Source: Diphasiastrum complanatum
Lineage: Eukaryota; Streptophyta; Lycopodiopsida; Lycopodiales; Lycopodiaceae
Assembly (NCBI GenBank): GCA_029204225.1
Contig: CM055095.1
Location: 70,455,957 to 70,519,956, forward strand
Reading direction: 5' to 3'
Length of the DNA stretch: 64,000 nucleotides
Shown one piece after another: positions 59,054 through 64,000 of this stretch (position 1 is the first letter of the stretch; the number at the start of each line of letters is the position of its first letter). A program made the position numbers and the translations under genes. The notes below the pieces were generated by a model. It did not search any database. It was not told the DNA's origin and saw only the letters and a program-made list of their open reading frames with translations.

Positions 59054-59715
59054 TGTTAAAAATTCACAATTCTAGCTTGACTAGTTTTGGTCATATGACT
59101 TGTAAATAGTTAGATGATCATGATGTGGCTTGTCACACGTGTCAAATAGCATAGGATTCCATTCATAAGGATGTTCTCAAGTAGAACTAAGTGTTAGAAC
59201 CTTTGGAATGAGTCCAAATTATGCTTAGATACAAGAGAGAGAAAATAGGAGCTATTTTTGGTAATTTTTGCATTGTTGAGGGATCTCCAAGATTCCAACC
59301 CTAACTTGGTAGAGATGAAAGATACACCAAATTTAGCATTAGGGATAGGTTTAGGGCTACTCATACCTGCCCAAAACCGTCATGGATCATGTATATATAG
59401 GTGATGATATCTCACCAAAATCAATCAAGCAATTTCATGATTTTTCTCTCTATGTTCATAATTGTTTGAGTACTTGTGATTACTAATGATTATAGGATTG
59501 AATGTAGGTCTGGTGTATAGTACTCAGACTGTGGGAGGCCATACTTTCACACGTGTGAAGCCTTCTTCAAGGATTTGGGCCATTTAGTGAGGTTCAAGCA
59601 TAGATTTTTGATGGATTTTGATGGTTCAACTTGTGCTAATCTTATGAAATCATAATCTGTTGTTTCCCTCATCATTTCAAGTGTTTTAGGATCCTTATTT
59701 GCTGTAATTTTTACA
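59054..59715 (+). repeat. 3' LTR of the nested copia element
   Basis: From the TG next to the PPT (59054) to TTTTTACA (59715). 59099-59715 matches the 5' LTR; the preceding 45 bp have no counterpart there. Confidence 0.85.
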
Positions 59716-60650
59716 TTCTGGGTATCTTTCAAATACTGTAGGATTCGTTTTGCCATTTGCCAATGTGCCATGCGTTGGAAGAGAATTGGCTCAAGGCGTA
59801 AACAGAGAAAACTAGATCGGGTCTGATACAAATTGTAAGGTACAGCAGACTACCGATTAAGTTTTGGTAGGATATACCTGCCATCTTCTGTTCTTCCTCT
59901 TCTATTTTTGGGCAATCCTGCTTTGTCAACTTGGCTCCAGCTATCATTGGTGTGGCCTTTTCTTTGCACTCCATCATGTGATACTGCTTGAGCACCTTTC
60001 TGGCATATTCTTACTAACTCAAGTGCATTTCACCCTTTGTTCGATCTCTTCTGATCTCCAGCTTGAGGCATTTTGTTGCTTCTCCAAGATCTGTGATTTC
60101 ATAACTTTCAGAAATCTGACTCCTCGTGTCCTTTGATCAACATCAAGGAATTTCTTATCATTAGGGGATCATCCACGAATATAGTCAGTATCACAAAATC
60201 CTTTCCTACTCTTTTTATGTAGACATTGCAGTCTGATTGTGTAGGATTGAAGTCCAAAGACTTCAGAAGACCATCGAGCTTCTTATACCAAGCTCGCGAT
60301 GCCTGTTTTAGACCATAGATGCATCTCTGCAACTGACAAACATATTGTCGATTGTCGGTCTTCAAATCCTTCAGGCTACTTCATGAAGATTTTCTCCTCT
60401 AGATCTCCGTGGAGAAAGGCTATTTTCACATCAATCTGGTGAATTTCCAGATTGTGTTGTGTGGCGTATGCAAGGAGTAGTCGTATGCTTGTCATCTTGA
60501 CCATCGACGAATATGTGTCGAAATAATCAACACCATATCTATGTGTGTAGCCCTTTGCAACAAGCCTTGCCTTGTAGCAGCCAATGTTGCCATCTGATTT
60601 CATCTTTTTCTTGTATACCCACTTGTAGTTGACTATTTTTCTGTTTTATG
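59716..60650 (-). mobile_element. Outer copia element: reverse transcriptase
   Basis: Minus strand, in order: YKARLVAKGYTH, IDVKIAFLHGDLEEKIFM, IYGLKQASRAWYKKL, the active site IFVDDPLMI (YVDD as FVDD), ATPMIAGAKL, LIGSLLYLTI, RPDLVFSVYALSQF and AKRILQYLKDTQ, where the nested element begins. Stops and shifts at 60108, 60376 and elsewhere disable it. Confidence 0.9.
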
Positions 60651-60894
60651 GCAGTGGCTCTAATGTCCATGCCTCGTTTTGCCTCATCGACTCGATTTTC
60701 TCTAACATTGTCTGCTTCCAGAATTCTCCCTCTAGACTCTAGATAGCTTCTTGATATGTTGTTGGCTCTTCAGTGAAGCTACAGTACTCGAACTACGTGT
60801 CTTTGCTCCACTAAAGATTGTCAGAGTAGCAGTATGAAGGTCTTCTTTGTCTTGTTGACCTTCTAGGTTCGTTTCGTCGCTGTTCGAACATTTC

Positions 60895-62217
60895 TTATTC
60901 GTGGGGTTGATATTTTGCTTCTTGCTGCTCTGGAGTCTGTGGCTCTACATTCTGATTTGATGTTTGTCCTCGATCTCCTTCTTGAATTGGCAGCAGTGTG
61001 AAGATCTCATGGCCTCTTTCATCTTTTAGTCTAGGAAATGTGGACTCATCGAACTTCACATCTCTGTTTGAAAAAACCTTTTTCATTGTTGGGTTGTAGA
61101 GCTTGTACACTTGTGTTCCGTTCGAGTATCCGACCATGATGGTTTGCTCTAATTTGTCATCGAGCTTGCTTCTTTTTTCTTTTGGAATGTGCTTGTATGC
61201 TGCGCATCCGAACACACGTACGTATGATAGATCAGGCTTTCTACCTGTCCACATTTGGTATGGTGTCTTGTCTTCCAGCGTTGTCGTTGTAGATCTGCTC
61301 TGCAGGTGTACTGCTGCAGCTATTGCCTTAGTCCAGAACTGACTTGGCAATTGAGACTGTGCCATCATGCATCTGGCTCCTTCGACTAGCATTTTGTTTC
61401 TTCTTTCTGCAACACCATTGTATTCAGGTATGTATGCAGGAGTGAACTGGTGTTCTATCCCCTGTTCTTCACAGAATCTTAAAAATTCTTTGCTTTTGTA
61501 TTCACCTCCAGTTTTCTTTACAAAAATTATTTTATTCACCTTATTAAAATTATGTCCTCCAAGAAAATGAGAAAGTGCTTTGATTGCCATAATCATTGTA
61601 TCACCATGTTGATGAAACTTTGAATGGGCAACACTTATCTCATTATTCTTGAAGAACTTCTGATAATGCCCCAGTGCATGCTCTCTTGAAAATTCTCCAA
61701 CAGAAGATCTCGGCTCTCCTCGACGAATTGCAAAATCATCAAGGAAAATTGTTTTCAAAAATGCAAAAATCCAATATATAATCTGACATAACGAATCTAC
61801 TAGTACATAATAAGATACAAAACTTATGCATTCGGCTTTGTCTTCCTTGATTATTGTCTCTCCATCAATATTATGTCCACCTTTCGATGCCAACATGGTT
61901 GGTGAATAGACAGTTGGTTTTGGAAAACCAAATTGACTTTGAATTTTGAGAAACTCCTCTTCAGAAGGCAGATCATCTTCTTTATTGCGCATTTCCTCCA
62001 TAGCCATTTTCAAGCAATCTTTCCCTGAACAAAACTCATCATTATTTACATTGTGAACACCAAGGAGAAGATCATCAGCATCAAAATCAATTATACCTGA
62101 AAATTCATCAAGCTCTTTGCTCAAAATGCAAAGAGTCTCAGCTTCAGTGAAATAAAAAAGATTCGATATATCTGATATTGTGAAAAAAGAATTATTATCT
62201 ATATTATAAGTAGGCAA
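60895..62217 (-). CDS. Fusion ORF: unknown N-terminus plus copia integrase
   Basis: A 440-codon open frame. Residues from about 240 on are copia integrase: TGGEYKSKEF (the DNGGEY site with the catalytic Asp lost), CEEQGIEHQFTPAY, NGVAERRN (catalytic Glu kept), KTPYQMWTGRKPDL, FGCAAYKHIP and the C-terminal NRDVKF. Residues 1 to about 235 are not Gag, zinc knuckle, protease or integrase N-terminus. They are acidic (DFDADDLLLG, EEMRNKEDDLPSEEEF), with a hydrophobic stretch around 145-170 and HALGHYQKFF. The upstream ORF at 62355-62552 (minus) is also unrecognised. The junction is near 61500. The product would not be an active integrase. Confidence 0.6.
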   Translation of the reverse strand: MPTYNIDNNSFFTISDISNLFYFTEAETLCILSKELDEFSGIIDFDADDLLLGVHNVNNDEFCSGKDCLKMAMEEMRNKEDDLPSEEEFLKIQSQFGFPKPTVYSPTMLASKGGHNIDGETIIKEDKAECISFVSYYVLVDSLCQIIYWIFAFLKTIFLDDFAIRRGEPRSSVGEFSREHALGHYQKFFKNNEISVAHSKFHQHGDTMIMAIKALSHFLGGHNFNKVNKIIFVKKTGGEYKSKEFLRFCEEQGIEHQFTPAYIPEYNGVAERRNKMLVEGARCMMAQSQLPSQFWTKAIAAAVHLQSRSTTTTLEDKTPYQMWTGRKPDLSYVRVFGCAAYKHIPKEKRSKLDDKLEQTIMVGYSNGTQVYKLYNPTMKKVFSNRDVKFDESTFPRLKDERGHEIFTLLPIQEGDRGQTSNQNVEPQTPEQQEAKYQPHE

Positions 62218-63169
62218 TGTGATTAGAGATTTATCAGAAGGAGAAAGAGTAGTGGGTGTTCTATGGCCTATAAACGATCCCCTGTTTCGAGCAGGATCAA
62301 AATCTGTACAATCATCTAAACTAACACTTGTATCAATAAAAAAACTTTCTATATCTACAGGCTTGGACTTGTCAATTTTGTACCACTGGAAGAAGCGACT
62401 TTAGAAGTAGAAGGGACAACATCCGAATCGTCAAAAATATTTAACAAAAGAAAAAAAACAAATGCAGACTGAAACTCTATAAATTTACATTTTCTATTGT
62501 GTATTTGACAATCATCTACAGACTTGAAATCATTATGCAACTTGGTGAACATTCTATCAAGCTTGTTTTATAAATACGTCTGTCGAGTGCCACCAAGTCT
62601 TGATAATGAATCATGTTCTTATTTTGAGATATGAACAAGGGGGTATTGAGCAGAGACTTAAATTTGAGATAAATCTCAGAAAAAACTTCCACACAAGGAC
62701 CCTATGTAATAGAAGGAAGAATAAAAAAAGAAGAAGAAAAAAGTGACTTGAAATACTCTATATTTTCACGGATACCAAATTCATGCAAAAAAGATAACAA
62801 ACTAGAATTAAAATTAGACATTTCAGCAAAGAGATTACAGAACAAAAGATTCTAGAAAACTGGATATCGGTCTCAGACAGAACGTAAAATTAAATTGCAA
62901 CAAAATATGTGCTCGAGATAGACATTATAGAACCAAGTATCAGTTTCGAACGAGGATATACAAGAGAGAGAAAATTAGATACGAAATGCACGCTTGAGAG
63001 CGATATCCAAGAAATCGATATCGGTTCCAAGTGCAAAGATACAAGCGGAGTGTAAACAGGTAAAAAAGTGCGCTTGAAATCGATATTAGGTGTTGAAATC
63101 AAGAAATTTGCGTAAAAATCCGCGTCGACAATGAGGAATTTATAAAAAAAATTAACACGTGTGAAATCT
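62218..63169. other. No recognised gene
   Basis: Contains a 65-codon minus-strand ORF (62355-62552) in line with the fusion ORF but unrecognised, then A+T-rich sequence without motifs. A 5' LTR for the outer copia element would be expected near here but is not recognisable. Confidence 0.4.
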
Positions 63170-64000
63170 AAACCTCTATTTGTTGAATCAAATGTCTATA
63201 TCAAGCATGTCTAAAATGAAATAATCATTCTAGTTGTTTATGTTGATGATACGCTTATCTTCTCAAGAAGAGATAAGTTAATTTCAGATGTCAAAAGAGA
63301 CATTTTTGAAATATTTGAGATCGCTGACCTAGGAAAAGCTAAAATCTATGTAGGCTTGCAATGTGTGAGAGACTTTGAAGGTGGTAAGTTGAAGATCATT
63401 AAAGGTTTCAACATGCTCGAATGCAAAGGCGTGCATACTCTCATGATACTTGGAATAATACTGAGCAAGGCAGATTGTCCACAGACTCTTGAAGAAGAGG
63501 AATGAATCGCCAAAACACCCTATTGTAGGCTGATTGGATCATTGTGATATCTAGCAGACAACACCAGACCTGATATAGTGTTTGCAGTATACAGGCTGAG
63601 CCAATATAATCAGAATCTAGGATCGTTGCATTGGAAGTTGACAAAGAGAGTACTACAATATCTCCAAGAAATTAAAGGCTATGGATTGTGTTATTCGAAG
63701 GAAACTAGATTTCACATCGAATCTTACAGTAACGCAAGCTGGGCATCCATGAAGGATGATAGCAAAAGTATTTCACGAGGTTGTACTCTCGCATCTGGCA
63801 CAACCATACTCTAGATAGGCAAGAAGCAAACAACAGTAGCTCAATCTTCCTATGAAGCGGAATATGTAGCAGCAGCCAAGATGGCAAACGAGCTGATCTG
63901 GATTAAACAGATGTTGGAAGGATTTGATGAATCTATTTCTAAATCTTATGTCTTGTTAATGGATACACTTCAGCAATCTATCTTACAAAAGATCTTGTAT
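63170..64000 (+). mobile_element. Ty1/copia RT and RNase H, cut by window end
   Basis: Begins near the RT active site (VVYVDDTLIFS at about 63235), then EIADLGKAKIYVGLQ, YCRLIGSL, TRPDIVFAVYRLSQY, HWKLTKRVLQYLQE, RNase H SYSNASWASMKDDSKS and SYEAEYVAAAKMANE. Stops at 63504, 63547 and 63813 disable it. The N-terminal half of pol is missing and the rest lies beyond the window. Confidence 0.88.

Larger units (their letters stand above)
53690..59714 (+). mobile_element. Younger nested Ty1/copia element
   Basis: 6.0 kb, plus strand, inserted in the RT/RNase H region of the minus-strand copia element. Perfect direct repeat ATTCT (53685-53689 and 59715-59719) flanks it, and removing the insert with one copy leaves the outer reading frame in phase. 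Gag, zinc knuckle, protease, integrase, RT and RNase H are all present in one polyprotein, broken by only a few stops and frameshifts. LTRs are very similar (one 20-bp indel and scattered changes), making it the youngest element here. Confidence 0.9.

Overview
This is plant nuclear DNA, A+T-rich and dominated by old, broken and nested LTR retrotransposons of the Ty1/copia and Ty3/gypsy superfamilies. I see one host gene that looks intact: an intronless carboxylesterase of the CXE18 type (GID1/HSL-like alpha/beta hydrolase) at 10737-11789 on the minus strand. Plant origin is supported by that gene, by primer-binding sites of initiator-Met tRNA and tRNA-Asp type next to LTRs, and by the copia/gypsy polyprotein motifs. 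One gene in 64 kb and the deep decay of most elements suggest a large genome that loses repeats slowly (conifer-like or similar). That is an inference; the species cannot be read from the window.

Layout. 1-9.8 kb: gene-poor sequence with GA microsatellites, diverged tandem repeats and, at 5.1-7.8 kb on the minus strand, a decayed probably multi-exon gene that I cannot name, with a coiled-coil repeat region. 9.8-16.1 kb: the carboxylesterase with a (CT)25 tract just upstream of its ATG. It is flanked at 1.2-2.0 kb and 14.7-15.9 kb by two directly oriented diverged copies of one segment. The right copy carries GC-rich hairpin-forming tandem repeats. 18.4-19.6 kb: copia gag-protease remnant (+). 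20.6-25.5 kb: gypsy element (-) with a gag deletion, split in its RT by a block holding another family's LTR. 26-30.6 kb: two copia RT remnants (-) and an orphan 234-codon ORF. 30.6-32.7 kb: gypsy gag, PBS and 5' LTR (-).

32.7-42 kb: a copia element (-) interrupted in its gag by a complete 6.1-kb gypsy-type element (35107-41233, perfect 5-bp target duplication). The inserted element has gag and protease but no recognisable RT or integrase, and carries an unrecognised 3' reading frame. 42.0-43.6 kb: a 28-bp perfect palindrome, a promoter-like stretch and LTR-like DNA. 43.7-48.1 kb: copia element (+) with gag joined in frame to integrase by deletion. 48.1-52.5 kb: degenerate gypsy gag-pro-pol (-). 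52.8-62.6 kb: copia element (-) split in its RT/RNase H region by a younger copia element (+, 53690-59714). The outer element's integrase ORF begins with about 235 residues of unknown origin. 63.2-64 kb: copia RT/RNase H (+), running off the window.

Apart from the carboxylesterase, the coding content is mobile-element protein, mostly disabled by stops, frameshifts or deletions. The least explained items are the orphan ORF at 26.0-26.7 kb, the fusion ORF at 60.9-62.2 kb, the 3' reading frame of the RT-less gypsy element, and the decayed gene at 5.1-7.8 kb.
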